The notes: generated by a model not told the origin, from the letters alone. Counted from the first letter of the stretch, positions 7,419-16,302 are shown. The stretch is DNA of 64,000 bases from Pseudomonas sp. TCU-HL1 (GCF_001708505.1 NZ_CP015992.1:4712001-4776000); one strand, 5' to 3'. Made by a program: numbers and translations.

Positions 7419-9104
7419 TCAAACACCCACCTGACGCGCTGGCGCGTGGCTGCGCTGGGCACTTTCCCAGTTGGCGGCCAGCCCCACCGGCATATCCTCG
7501 GGCGCCATCGGCCGGCGGCCGCGCACCAGGTCCGAGGCGCGTTCGGCGAGCATGATGGTCGGTGCGTTGAGGTTGCCGTTGGGCTCGGTGGGGAAGACCG
7601 ACGAATCGATCACCCGCAGGCCCTGGATGCCCCGCACGCGCAACTCGGAATCCACCACGGCCATGTCGTCCTCACCCATGCGGCAGGAGCCGCAAGGGTG
7701 CATGGTGCTTTCCATGTTGGCGCGCACGAAGGCGTCGATTTCCTCATCGGTCTGCACCTTGGGACCGGGCGCCAGTTCCTCGCCGCGGTAACGGTCCATG
7801 GCCGGCTGGCCGATGATTTCGCGGGTCAGGCGTACGCAGCGGCGGAAACCTTCGCGGTCCTCCTCGCTTTCCAGGTAGTTGAAGCGGATTTCCGGGTGCT
7901 GGTACGGGTCCGCCGACAAGGCGCGGACGTGGCCACGGCTCTTCGGCTTGTTGGGGCCGGTGAGCACCATGAAGCCATCCCCCTTGAACGGTTTGTCGCC
8001 GTCGTAGCGCATCGCCGCCGGCAGGAAGTGGAACTGAATGTCCGGCCAGCGCAGCCCCTGCTCCGAGCGGATGAAACCGCCGGCTTCGAAGTGGTTGCTG
8101 GCGCCCAGGCCATCCTTGAACAGCAGCCAGCGCAGCCCGATCAGCGCCTTGCCCAGCAGCCCCATCTTGCCGTTGAGGGTGATGGGCTGCTTGCATTCGT
8201 ACTGGATGTAGATTTCCGAGTGGTCCTGAAGGTTTTCACCGACGCCCGGCAGATCGTGGCGAACCTCGATACCGGCCTTCTTCAGCACCGCCTGCGGGCC
8301 GATGCCGGAACGCTGCAGCAAGTGCGGCGAGCCAATGGGACCGGAGGACACCAGTACCTCGCGGTTGCAGCGCACGGTCTGGGTCTGGCCGCCCTGGTCG
8401 TACTCCACGCCGACGACCCGTTTTCCGTCGAGGAGCAGGCGCCGGGTCATGGCGTGGGTGACCACGGTCAGATTGGGCCGCTCCATCGCCGGACGCAGAT
8501 AGGCGTTGGCGGTGGACCAGCGCACACCGTTCTTCACGGTCATGTGCATGGCGCCGAAGCCTTCCTGCATGTAGCCGTTGCAGTCTTCGGTTTTGATGTA
8601 CCCGGCCTCGAAACCCGCCTCCACCCAGGCCCCGTACAGCGGGTTCTGCATGTTGTTGCCGTTGTTGGTAGCCAGGGGGCCACTGGCACCCCGGTAATCA
8701 TCGCCGCCGAACTTGAAGGACTCCGCACGCTTGAAGTACGGCAGGCAGTTCCGGTAGCTCCAGTTCTTCGCCCCCAAGTTTTCCCATTCGTCGAAGTCAT
8801 AGGCGTGGCCACGGATGTAGACCAGGCCGTTGATCGAAGACGATCCGCCGAGCACCTTGCCCCGTGGGCAGTGCAGGCGACGACCGTCCAGATGCGGCTC
8901 GGCCACCGTCTCGTAGCGCCAGTTGTACTTCTTGGTGTTCATCGGGATGGAAAAGGCGCTGGGCATCTGGATCAGCACGCTGCGGTCGCTGCCGCCGAAC
9001 TCCAGGACCAGCACGGAGGTGCCGGCATCCTCGGTCAGGCGGTTGGCCAGGACGCAGCCAGCCGAGCCCGCACCAATGATGATGTAGTCGTATCTGTTAG
9101 CCAT
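7419..9104 (-). CDS. GMC-family FAD-dependent alcohol/choline dehydrogenase-like oxidoreductase
   Basis: The product is about 561 aa and belongs to the glucose-methanol-choline oxidoreductase family. It has the N-terminal FAD fold YIIIGAGSAGCVLANRL, the GMC signature PRGKVLGGSSSINGLVYIRG, the second signature SSGPIGSPHLLQRSGIGP, and the C-terminal HPCGSCRMG and NAPTIMLAERASD. Such enzymes oxidise primary alcohols to aldehydes. It follows the NCS1 permease gene on the same strand by 38 nt, so it probably oxidises an alcohol whose aldehyde goes to the ALDH encoded upstream. Start: the ATG at 9104 is preferred, but an in-frame GTG at 9116 is possible. Choline is only one candidate substrate. Confidence 0.88.
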   Translation of the reverse strand: MANRYDYIIIGAGSAGCVLANRLTEDAGTSVLVLEFGGSDRSVLIQMPSAFSIPMNTKKYNWRYETVAEPHLDGRRLHCPRGKVLGGSSSINGLVYIRGHAYDFDEWENLGAKNWSYRNCLPYFKRAESFKFGGDDYRGASGPLATNNGNNMQNPLYGAWVEAGFEAGYIKTEDCNGYMQEGFGAMHMTVKNGVRWSTANAYLRPAMERPNLTVVTHAMTRRLLLDGKRVVGVEYDQGGQTQTVRCNREVLVSSGPIGSPHLLQRSGIGPQAVLKKAGIEVRHDLPGVGENLQDHSEIYIQYECKQPITLNGKMGLLGKALIGLRWLLFKDGLGASNHFEAGGFIRSEQGLRWPDIQFHFLPAAMRYDGDKPFKGDGFMVLTGPNKPKSRGHVRALSADPYQHPEIRFNYLESEEDREGFRRCVRLTREIIGQPAMDRYRGEELAPGPKVQTDEEIDAFVRANMESTMHPCGSCRMGEDDMAVVDSELRVRGIQGLRVIDSSVFPTEPNGNLNAPTIMLAERASDLVRGRRPMAPEDMPVGLAANWESAQRSHAPARQVGV

Positions 9105-9142
9105 GATTTTTCTCACATTGAAGCTGGACGAGACCGTGGCGA

Positions 9143-10648
9143 TTACCAGGCTTTACCCGTCGTGAAATGAGGCGCCTCTTTCTCGATCTGGCGAATGAGG
9201 GTTTCCTCCTTCGTCAGGTCGAGCGACAGGCACAGCAGGTAGTAGGCGACGCCGGAAACGATCAGGCCGACCAGCCACGCCATGTCCACACTGCCGATCA
9301 TCCGGGCCAGCGGGCCGACGTAGACTTCCTCGGGACCGCTGAAGATGGTGAAGAAGGGAATCATCACCACGAAGCCGATCAGGTAGGCGATCAGCCCGCG
9401 GCTGCCCCAGCGGCCGTAGATGTTGTCGTGCGGCAGGAAGAAGTGCGGGATGGCATAGCGGCCCTTGCGCACGAAGAAGTAGTCGGTGAGGTTGACGGCG
9501 GTCCAGGGCACGAGGAAGTACAGCATCACCACCAGGTACATGTTGAGCATCGACAGGCCCGAGCCGGAGGCGTTGATGCTGATCGCCACGCCCAACTGCA
9601 ACAGCACGACGAAGATGATCGCCAGGATGCGTACCCTCGCCGTGGGCTTGATCTTCCTGAACGAGTCCACGCCGGTGATGGTGGTGAGCTTGGCGCTGTA
9701 GATGTTCATCGCGATCACCGGCAGGAAGGCCAGGATGGTGACCGCCACCACCGCCGTCCCCAGCTGCGGGGCGAAACTGGCGCCGACACTGTTGAGCGCG
9801 ACGAGTACATCGGTGGTACGCAGGTGCTCCGCCAGCCAGCCGCCGACCGAGATCATCCATGCCCCCGAGAGCGAGGCGCCAACGAACACCGCCGTGATCA
9901 GTTTTCCGCTCGAGGTGTTCTTCGGCAGGTAACGGGAGTAGTCCGAGACGTACGGCGCGTAGGCGATGTTGTAGCTGGCGGCCGCCGCGAACTGCGCGAC
10001 GAAACCGGTCAGGGTGAATCCGAGCTTGACCGCTTCAGCGCCATCGTCCGGCAGCGGTGCGGACGGAACCCAGCCCAGCAGTACCGCCAGCGTCACCAGC
10101 CCGTAGAGCGGCAGCGAGAGGAACAGCGACCACTTGAAGGTCTTGTGCATCCAGTCATGGCCGAGGATGGCCAGGACCGTGGCGGGTACCGAAACGACCA
10201 GGGCGACGGTCATCGGGTCCCAGTGAAACAGGGCCTCCAGCCCCTGCATCATCAGCACCAGGTTGACGATGTTGAAGCCGGCGAAGACGAACAGTGTCGC
10301 CAGCAAGACCAGCACCACGCCGCGATAGCCGAACTGGGCACGCGACTGGATCATCTGCGGCAGGCCGAGATGCGGCCCTTGCGAGCCATGGAACGCCATG
10401 AACAAGGTGCCGAACATGATGCCCAGCGTACCGGCGATCATGGTCCAGAACGCGCTCAAACCCACGCTCGGGCCCACGAAGCCGATGGTCATGGTGAAGA
10501 AGGTGAAATTGCCGACGAACCAGAAGGGGCCCTGGGCGGACAACTTGTCGGTTCTCTCGTTTTCCTGGATGAAATCGATGGAATGCCCTTCGATTTCCAA
10601 CCCGCGTTGTCCCTCGGTCGCGGACAGGCTTTGTGATGCTGATTTCAT
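9143..10648 (-). CDS. NCS1-family permease (nucleobase/hydantoin/guanidino-type cation symporter)
   Basis: The 501-aa inner-membrane protein has about 12 hydrophobic segments and NCS1 hallmarks: the N-terminal GPFWFVGNFTFFTMTIGFVG, HGSQGPHLGLPQMIQSRAQFGYRG, and the VNLTDYFFVRKGRY loop. The family imports cytosine, purines, allantoin, hydantoins and thiamine. Some members sit beside ureohydrolase genes for guanidino compounds, for example next to gbuA in P. aeruginosa. A GGAGAT box precedes the ATG. With the ureohydrolase and ALDH upstream, it is the likely uptake system for the cluster substrate. Confidence 0.88.
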   Translation of the reverse strand: MKSASQSLSATEGQRGLEIEGHSIDFIQENERTDKLSAQGPFWFVGNFTFFTMTIGFVGPSVGLSAFWTMIAGTLGIMFGTLFMAFHGSQGPHLGLPQMIQSRAQFGYRGVVLVLLATLFVFAGFNIVNLVLMMQGLEALFHWDPMTVALVVSVPATVLAILGHDWMHKTFKWSLFLSLPLYGLVTLAVLLGWVPSAPLPDDGAEAVKLGFTLTGFVAQFAAAASYNIAYAPYVSDYSRYLPKNTSSGKLITAVFVGASLSGAWMISVGGWLAEHLRTTDVLVALNSVGASFAPQLGTAVVAVTILAFLPVIAMNIYSAKLTTITGVDSFRKIKPTARVRILAIIFVVLLQLGVAISINASGSGLSMLNMYLVVMLYFLVPWTAVNLTDYFFVRKGRYAIPHFFLPHDNIYGRWGSRGLIAYLIGFVVMIPFFTIFSGPEEVYVGPLARMIGSVDMAWLVGLIVSGVAYYLLCLSLDLTKEETLIRQIEKEAPHFTTGKAW

Positions 10649-10786
10649 GGTATCTCCGCTCTTGTTTTCATATGGAGTATCACCAGGCTCCGCACCCAGG
10701 CAGCCCGTACGAGACGGCCTGGCAAGGCGGGTGCGGATCGATCATGCGGCGGCAGCGGGGACTGCCGACGCCTCAGCTGAAATCAC

Positions 10787-12289
10787 TTAAGGAAGTGTGA
10801 TCCACACCGCCTTGGTTTCCAGCAGGTAATCCAGCTGTTCCGACCCAAGGTCCTTGCCGTAGCCCGACTGCTTGTAGCCGCCGAAGGGCATGGAGGGATC
10901 GAGGGTGCTGTGGGCATTGACGTAGACGGTGCCCGCGCGCAGGCGCGGGATCAGGTTGTGGACCCGCCCGAGGTCGTTGGAATAGAGCGCTGCGGCCAGG
11001 CCGAACAGCGAGTCGTTGGCCAGCGCCAGGGCTTCGTCTTCGGTGTCGAAGGGCGCGGTGACCAGCACCGGGCCGAAGATCTCTTCCTGGACGATGCGCA
11101 TGTCGTTGCGGCAGTTGGCGAAGACGGTTGGCTGGACGAAATATCCGGGACCTTCGACCGGCTCGCCGCCGTAATACAGCTCCGCGCCTTCCGCTTTGCC
11201 GACCTCGATGTACTCCAGCACCCGTTGCTGTTGCTGACGCGAAACCATCGGGCTGATGAAGCAGTCCGGGTCCAGGCCGGGGGCGATCTTCAGGGTTGCG
11301 GTGTAGGCGGCCAGTTCGCGCAGGAACTCGGCGTAGACGCTGCGATGGACATAAGCACGGGTACCCGCGTCGCAGACCTGTCCGGAGTTGAAGAACACCC
11401 CGTTGGCCACCGCCTGGGCCGCGGCCTTGATGTCGGCATCGGCGAAGACGATCACCGGCGACTTGCCGCCCAGTTCCAGGGTCAGGCGCTTCATCTGGTC
11501 CATCGCCGCCTTGCCCACGCCGCAGCCCACGGGGGTCGATCCGGTGAAGCTGAGCTTGTCGATACCTAGGTGGCTGGACATGGCCGCACCGACCACGCTG
11601 CCGCGCCCGGTGACGATGTTCACCACGCCATCCGGGATGCCCGCTTCCTGTAACAGCTCGGCGAAACGCAGGGCCGAAAGGGAGGTCAGCTCAGCCGGTT
11701 TCACTACCACCGTGCAGCCCACCGCCAGCGCCGCGCCCAGCTTCCAGGCCATGGTCTGCAGCGGGAAGTTCCAGGGCACGATGACGCCCACCACGCCCAC
11801 CGGCTCCTTGCGCGTATAGGCCAGGTAGTTGCCCGGCAGCGAAGGCTCGACGGTGCGGCCATGGATCTTGCTGGCCCAGCCGGCGAAGTAGCGGAAGGTG
11901 TCGACGGTGCCCTGGATATCCACGGCCCGCGCCTGGGCGACCGACTTGCCCATGTCGATGGATTCGATTTCCGCCAGCTCATCGGCGTTGGCTTCGATCA
12001 GGTCGGCCAGGCCATGCAACAGGCGCTCGCGCTCCAGCGGCTTGAGTTGGCTCCAGGCGCCGCCATCGAACTGTGTGCGCGCGGCCTGCACCGCGTGGTC
12101 CAGGTCCTCTGGCGTACCCATGGGAATGCGGGTGAGCACGGCGCCGGTAGACGGCTCGATCACTTCGGCGGTGTCAGCCGATTCCAGCCAGGCGCCGCCC
12201 ACGAACATTTTCTGCGCCTTGCCGAGGAAGCGCTGGGTGGCTTCGGATACGCCGAACTGCTGCAGATAGTCTTTTACTTTGATGTCCAC
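10787..12289 (-). CDS. NAD(P)-dependent aldehyde dehydrogenase
   Basis: The 500-aa product has full ALDH-superfamily motifs: VPWNFPLQTMAWK at the cofactor site, FTGSTPVG, the catalytic glutamate in LELGGKSP, and the catalytic cysteine at about residue 306 in GQVCDAG. PFGGYKQSGYGKDLG sits near the end. It converts an aldehyde to its acid. Sequence resembles gamma-guanidinobutyraldehyde/aminoaldehyde-type dehydrogenases, but substrate is not fixed by sequence. The start is GTG at 12289 with AGGAGG 8 nt upstream. It lies 20 nt after the ureohydrolase gene, which argues for one operon, and 138 nt before the permease gene. Confidence 0.93.
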   Translation of the reverse strand: MDIKVKDYLQQFGVSEATQRFLGKAQKMFVGGAWLESADTAEVIEPSTGAVLTRIPMGTPEDLDHAVQAARTQFDGGAWSQLKPLERERLLHGLADLIEANADELAEIESIDMGKSVAQARAVDIQGTVDTFRYFAGWASKIHGRTVEPSLPGNYLAYTRKEPVGVVGVIVPWNFPLQTMAWKLGAALAVGCTVVVKPAELTSLSALRFAELLQEAGIPDGVVNIVTGRGSVVGAAMSSHLGIDKLSFTGSTPVGCGVGKAAMDQMKRLTLELGGKSPVIVFADADIKAAAQAVANGVFFNSGQVCDAGTRAYVHRSVYAEFLRELAAYTATLKIAPGLDPDCFISPMVSRQQQQRVLEYIEVGKAEGAELYYGGEPVEGPGYFVQPTVFANCRNDMRIVQEEIFGPVLVTAPFDTEDEALALANDSLFGLAAALYSNDLGRVHNLIPRLRAGTVYVNAHSTLDPSMPFGGYKQSGYGKDLGSEQLDYLLETKAVWITLP

Positions 12290-12309
12290 GCTCTGTTCCT
12301 CCTGGCCTG

Positions 12310-13281
12310 TCAGCGGTTGCGGGCGCGTTCGTGGAAGATGAAGCCGATGCTGTTCATCAGCAGCTGCGCCGCGAGGATCGAGGTGGCGCCGGTGGGGTCG
12401 TAAGCCGGTGCGACCTCCACCAGGTCGATGCCGACCACCCGGCCCTGGCTGCGTTTGGCCAGCGCCTGGATGATTTCCAGCACCTCGTAGTAGAGGAAGC
12501 CGCCGTGGCTGGGCGTGCCGGTGCCGGGAGCGATGGACGGGTCGAAACCGTCGATGTCGATGGTGATGTAGTAATCCAGGCCTTCCGGGATCTTCGCCAT
12601 GACGCCTTCAGTACCCAGCCGGCGCACGTCGCGCACCGAAAGGATCTGCGAGCCGGCAGCGCGGGCGGCGTCGTAGTCATCGCGGTTGGAGGACGACACG
12701 TTGCGAATGCCCATCTGGGTCATGCCGACGATGTGGTCCAGCTCGGAGGCGCGGCGCAGTGGGTTGCCGTGTCCGTAGCGCACACCGTGCCGCTCGTCGA
12801 CGAAGTCCAGGTGCGCATCGAAGTGCACGATATGGATGGGGGCGTGACCCTCGAAGGCCTTGATCACCGGGGCGTGGATCGAATGGTCGCCACCCAGCAC
12901 CACCGGCATGGCACCGGATTCGAGAATCTTGCGTACGGCGAATTCGATGTTGTCGTTACTGGAGGCCATGTCGGTGTGGACGATGTCCGCATCGCCGACA
13001 TCCACCATGCGTACCTGGTCCTGGGTCAGGTAGAGGGCGTCGTCCTCGTGGTCGTAGGCGCCGGAATGGCCGAAGGAAAACAGCGTGGAGGCTTCGCGAA
13101 TACTGCGCGGTCCGAAGCGTGCCCCGGAGCGCCACTGCGTACCCATGTCATTGGGCGCGCCGAGAACGGCGACGTCCGCGTTTATGGCATCCCAGTCGGT
13201 GCAGATCGGGGACTTGGCAAACGTACAGTGACCTACGAAAGGCAGGTTCAACCGCCCGGACTCATAAGCATTCTTCGACAT
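12310..13281 (-). CDS. Ureohydrolase (agmatinase / guanidinobutyrase / arginase family)
   Basis: The 323-aa metallohydrolase has the three manganese-site motifs of the family: GGDHSIHAP (about residue 128), DAHLDFVDERHG (about 153) and DIDGFDPSIAPGTG (about 240). It ends with DLVEVAPAYDPTG. Members cleave a guanidino group to release urea. The loop after DAHLD (VDERHGVRYGHGNPLRRA) differs from what I recall of P. aeruginosa GbuA and E. coli SpeB, so a named substrate is not justified. As first gene of the run ureohydrolase-ALDH-permease-GMC, divergent from a LysR gene, it probably defines the pathway. Confidence 0.9.
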   Translation of the reverse strand: MSKNAYESGRLNLPFVGHCTFAKSPICTDWDAINADVAVLGAPNDMGTQWRSGARFGPRSIREASTLFSFGHSGAYDHEDDALYLTQDQVRMVDVGDADIVHTDMASSNDNIEFAVRKILESGAMPVVLGGDHSIHAPVIKAFEGHAPIHIVHFDAHLDFVDERHGVRYGHGNPLRRASELDHIVGMTQMGIRNVSSSNRDDYDAARAAGSQILSVRDVRRLGTEGVMAKIPEGLDYYITIDIDGFDPSIAPGTGTPSHGGFLYYEVLEIIQALAKRSQGRVVGIDLVEVAPAYDPTGATSILAAQLLMNSIGFIFHERARNR

Positions 13282-13364
13282 CGTCGTGCGCCTCGCTTCT
13301 TGTTTTCAGTAGTCGGCGAACCGGCTTCGAATTCGCCGTTGCAGGCACTATGGGCGCAGGATTA

Positions 13365-13382
13365 TTTTGTAAAAATGCAAAA
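13365..13382. promoter_or_regulatory. Candidate LysR-regulator binding site
   Basis: TTTTG-N8-CAAAA is a dyad in the 154-bp gap between the divergent ureohydrolase and LysR genes. It matches the T-N11-A style of LysR operators. It is 83 nt from the ureohydrolase start and 53 nt from the LysR start. Resemblance and position only. Confidence 0.4.
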
Positions 13383-13435
13383 CATCAGATGCTCATATCG
13401 CTGAATCCGAAGTAGCCATCGACTGGGAGGTTCGC

Positions 13436-14347
13436 GTGATCCAGTTGCACGATGTCGACCTGAAACTCCTCAGGGTTTTCGCCACTATCGTCAAATGCGG
13501 CGGCTTCTCCGCCGCCCAGGCCGCGCTCAATGCGGGCCAGTCCACCATCAGCGAACAGATGAACCACCTGGAGACGCGACTGGGGGTCAAGCTCTGCCAG
13601 CGCGGACGCAGCGGCTTCCGCCTGACCGAGCAGGGCGTGGCCATCCATGAGGCGACCCAGCGGCTGCTTTCGGCGGTGGAAACCTTCTGCATGGACGCCG
13701 ACGTACTCAAGCAGCGCATCAGCGGCAAGCTCAACCTCGGCATCATCGACAGCACCATCACCGACCGCGACTCTCCCCTGCCCCGCGCCACGCAGCGTTT
13801 CGTCTCCCGCGGGCACGACGTGCACCTCAGTGTCTACGTCGGCACTCCCGCGGAACTGGAAGAACGGGTCCTGGACAATCGCCTGCATCTGGCCATCGGT
13901 CACTTCCCGGCACGTATTCCCGGCATCCACTACTCGCCGCTGTACCGCGAGGCACTGGGACTCTATTGCGGACGCCACCACCCGTTGTTCGAGACCAGGC
14001 TGGAGGGGGCCGAACTGGGCAAGGCCATCGGCGCCAGCCGCATCGTGGTGCGCGGCTACATGCAGCAGTACGACCTCGACGTGCTTGGCGTGAGCAAGGC
14101 GGCGGCCACTGTGGATAACATCGAGGCCCTGGCCATCCTAATCATCTCCGGCGCTTACCTCGGCCTGCTGCCGATGCATGTCGCCGAACAATGGGTACGC
14201 ACCGGCGAAATGCGCCGCCTGCCCATCACCGATTCGCAGCTCGAATCGCCCTTCGACGTGATCACCCGTCGCGGGGCGATGCCGCCGATCCTCCATGCCT
14301 TCCTCGAAGACCTGACCCAGTGCTCCGGCAGCTCGGGCAAGGCTTGA
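13436..14347 (+). CDS. LysR-family transcriptional regulator
   Basis: The 303-aa product has an N-terminal winged helix-turn-helix (residues ~5-62: LKLLRVFATIVKCGGFSAAQ, QSTISEQMNHLETRLGVKL) and a two-lobed effector domain. The start is GTG, with GGGAGG 5 nt upstream. It is divergent from the ureohydrolase operon and therefore its likely activator, responding to a pathway compound. The gene is followed after only 22 nt by gcsR on the same strand, so read-through between two unrelated pathways is possible. Confidence 0.9.
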   Translation: MIQLHDVDLKLLRVFATIVKCGGFSAAQAALNAGQSTISEQMNHLETRLGVKLCQRGRSGFRLTEQGVAIHEATQRLLSAVETFCMDADVLKQRISGKLNLGIIDSTITDRDSPLPRATQRFVSRGHDVHLSVYVGTPAELEERVLDNRLHLAIGHFPARIPGIHYSPLYREALGLYCGRHHPLFETRLEGAELGKAIGASRIVVRGYMQQYDLDVLGVSKAAATVDNIEALAILIISGAYLGLLPMHVAEQWVRTGEMRRLPITDSQLESPFDVITRRGAMPPILHAFLEDLTQCSGSSGKA

Positions 14348-14369
14348 GCCCTCCGCAGGCGAACATTTC

Positions 14370-15905
14370 ATGCGCATCCACGTGACCTTCATCGACCGTG
14401 TCGGCATCACCCAGGAAGTCCTGGCCTTGCTCGGTGGCCGCAATCTCAACCTGGAAGCGGTGGAGATGATTCCGCCGAATGTCTACATCGACGCCCCCAG
14501 CCTCGGCCCGGAGGTGCTGGAAGAACTGCGTGAAGCCCTGCATGGCGTGCAGGGCGTGCAGGCGGTGACAGTGGTGGACATCCTGCCCGGCCAGCGCCGA
14601 CGCCTGCAGCTCGATGCATTGCTGGAGTTCGTCAGCGACCCGGTGCTGGCGGTGGACGACAGCGGCCACGTGCTGCTGGCCAACCCCTCGCTGACCAACC
14701 TCTACGGTCGCGAGCCTGCCGGGGAGCCACTGTCGAACCTGTTCGACGATCCCGCCCTGGCGCAAACCCTGATCGACCGTGGATTTCGCCTGCCCATGTG
14801 CGAAGTGGCCTTCAGGGGGCAGTCGCTGCTGCTGGACGCCACGCCAATCAGTAGCACCACGGATAGCGGACCGGGCGATCTGGCCGGCGGCCTGCTGACC
14901 CTCTATCCGCCGAGCCGCATCGGTGAGCGGCTGGCCTCGCTGCGCCATGACGGCGGCGAGGGCATGGAGGCCTTGCTCGGCAAGTCGCCGCCGTTGAAGC
15001 AGCTCAAGGCACGACTGCGCAAGGTCGCCGGCCTGGACGCGCACCTGCTGATCCGTGGCGAGACCGGCACCGGCAAGGAACTGGTGGCCCGCGCCTGCCA
15101 CGCCCTGAGTGAGCGACGCGACGCGCCATTCTTGGCGTTGAACTGCGCGGCACTGCCGGAAAGCCTGGCCGAAAGCGAACTCTTCGGTTACTCGGCGGGC
15201 GCCTTCACCGGCGCCCAGCGCGGCGGCAAGCCCGGCCTCCTGGAAATGGCCGACGGCGGCACTGTATTCCTCGATGAAGTCGGCGAGATGTCTCCCTACC
15301 TGCAAGCCAAGCTGTTGCGCTTTCTCAGCGACGGTTGCTTCCGCCGGGTCGGCGGCGACCGGGAAGTGCATGTGAACGTCCGCGTGCTCGGCGCCACTCA
15401 CCGGGACCTGGAAGGCATGGTCGGCGCCGGCACTTTCCGTGAGGACCTGTTCTACCGCCTCAACGTGCTGAACCTGGACGTCCCGCCCCTGCGCGACCGT
15501 GGCCAGGACATCCTCCTGCTCGCCGGGCATTTCCTCGACCAGGCCTGTGCGCAGATCCAGCGGCCGCCCTGCCAACTGGCCCCTGGCACCTACCCGCTGC
15601 TGCTGGGCAATCGCTGGTCGGGCAACGTGCGCCAGCTGCAGAACGTGATTTTCCGAGCCGCCGCCATCAGCGAAGGCGACCTGATCGACTGCGACGACCT
15701 CGAGCTTGCCGGCACCGCCCTCAGCCCCCAGCAGGCCGACTCCCTGGAGGTCACCAGCCTGGAAGACGCGGTGCAAGGCTTCGAAAAGAACCTGCTGCAA
15801 CAGCTCTACGCCGTCTACCCGTCCACGCGGCAACTGGCGGCGCGATTGAATACCTCCCATACCGCCATCGGACAGCGGCTGCGCAAGTACGGCATTTCCC
15901 GCTAG
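14370..15905 (+). CDS. gcsR: TyrR-like sigma-54 enhancer-binding activator of the glycine-cleavage operon
   Basis: The 511-aa product has the TyrR domain order: an ACT domain (1-75; MRIHVTFIDRVGITQEVLALL), PAS-like (~80-190), and sigma-54 AAA+ (~205-430) with Walker A GETGTGKE near 230, the sigma-54 contact loop GAFTGA near 276 and Walker B GTVFLDEVGEM. A C-terminal helix-turn-helix ends STRQLAARLNTSHTAIGQRL. Unlike E. coli TyrR, its intact GAFTGA supports sigma-54 activation. P. aeruginosa GcsR is reported to activate gcvH2-gcvP2-glyA2-sdaA-gcvT2 in response to glycine, and that operon follows here with a sigma-54 promoter. Confidence 0.94.
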   Translation: MRIHVTFIDRVGITQEVLALLGGRNLNLEAVEMIPPNVYIDAPSLGPEVLEELREALHGVQGVQAVTVVDILPGQRRRLQLDALLEFVSDPVLAVDDSGHVLLANPSLTNLYGREPAGEPLSNLFDDPALAQTLIDRGFRLPMCEVAFRGQSLLLDATPISSTTDSGPGDLAGGLLTLYPPSRIGERLASLRHDGGEGMEALLGKSPPLKQLKARLRKVAGLDAHLLIRGETGTGKELVARACHALSERRDAPFLALNCAALPESLAESELFGYSAGAFTGAQRGGKPGLLEMADGGTVFLDEVGEMSPYLQAKLLRFLSDGCFRRVGGDREVHVNVRVLGATHRDLEGMVGAGTFREDLFYRLNVLNLDVPPLRDRGQDILLLAGHFLDQACAQIQRPPCQLAPGTYPLLLGNRWSGNVRQLQNVIFRAAAISEGDLIDCDDLELAGTALSPQQADSLEVTSLEDAVQGFEKNLLQQLYAVYPSTRQLAARLNTSHTAIGQRLRKYGISR

Positions 15906-15928
15906 GGCGGGCGTGGGTCCACCTCTCC

Positions 15929-16025
15929 TGTAGGGTCGAATTCATTCGACAAGCAGGACGTAGTCCTGCCCTTCGAGTTGTCGGGGGCAGCTGCGCTGCT
16001 CTTGGCGAATGAATTCGCCCCTACA
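15929..16025. repeat. REP-type inverted pair (GCGAATTCATTCGC family)
   Basis: TGTAGGGTCGAATTCATTCG opens the element and GGCGAATGAATTCGCCCCTACA closes it, giving a ~97-bp inverted pair just after gcsR. Other members lie at 41522, 48426, 51263 and 63495. Confidence 0.75.
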
Positions 16026-16062
16026 CGGCACCAGGCATGGCACCGGTTCGAATACGTTCCAC

Positions 16063-16080
16063 TGGAGCGATTTCGCTCCA
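16063..16080. promoter_or_regulatory. Candidate GcsR site 1 (perfect 18-bp palindrome)
   Basis: TGGAGCGATTTCGCTCCA has perfect 8-bp arms around a central TT. It lies about 165 bp upstream of the sigma-54 promoter, a usual enhancer distance. P. aeruginosa GcsR is reported to bind tandem 18-bp repeats. Confidence 0.7.
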
Positions 16081-16089
16081 ATCTTCCTC

Positions 16090-16113
16090 AAGCCCCGGTT
16101 TCCGGGGCTTTCC
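16090..16113 (+). terminator. Hairpin between the two GcsR sites, likely gcsR terminator
   Basis: AAGCCCCGG / CCGGGGCTT forms a perfect 9-bp stem with a TTT loop, followed by a weak T-containing tail (TCCTCGT). It is placed where read-through from gcsR would be stopped before gcvH2. Confidence 0.55.
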
Positions 16114-16146
16114 TCGTTCAGGGCGATTGAAAGACGCTTTTCGGAG

Positions 16147-16164
16147 TGGAGCGATATCGCTCCA
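16147..16164. promoter_or_regulatory. Candidate GcsR site 2 (perfect 18-bp palindrome)
   Basis: TGGAGCGATATCGCTCCA is a full palindrome differing from site 1 by one base at the centre. Centre-to-centre distance from site 1 is 84 bp, eight helical turns, so both sites face the same side of the DNA. Confidence 0.7.
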
Positions 16165-16227
16165 AAGATTACCAGCCGGGAACGAAAAAACCTCTCAATT
16201 CATTGATATATAAGACTTTTAAATAGA

Positions 16228-16243
16228 TGGCACCTCAATTGCT
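16228..16243 (+). promoter_or_regulatory. Sigma-54 promoter of the gcvH2 operon
   Basis: TGGCAC-N5-TTGCT matches the -24/-12 consensus, with the GG at 16229-16230 and GC at 16241-16242. It is 60 nt upstream of the gcvH2 start and just downstream of the two palindromes, consistent with activation by GcsR. Confidence 0.88.
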
Positions 16244-16302
16244 TTTGTTCCATCAGCCGAGCCAAGCGCTCGGGCCCCAACCTGATAACAAGAGGACGTT
16301 CC

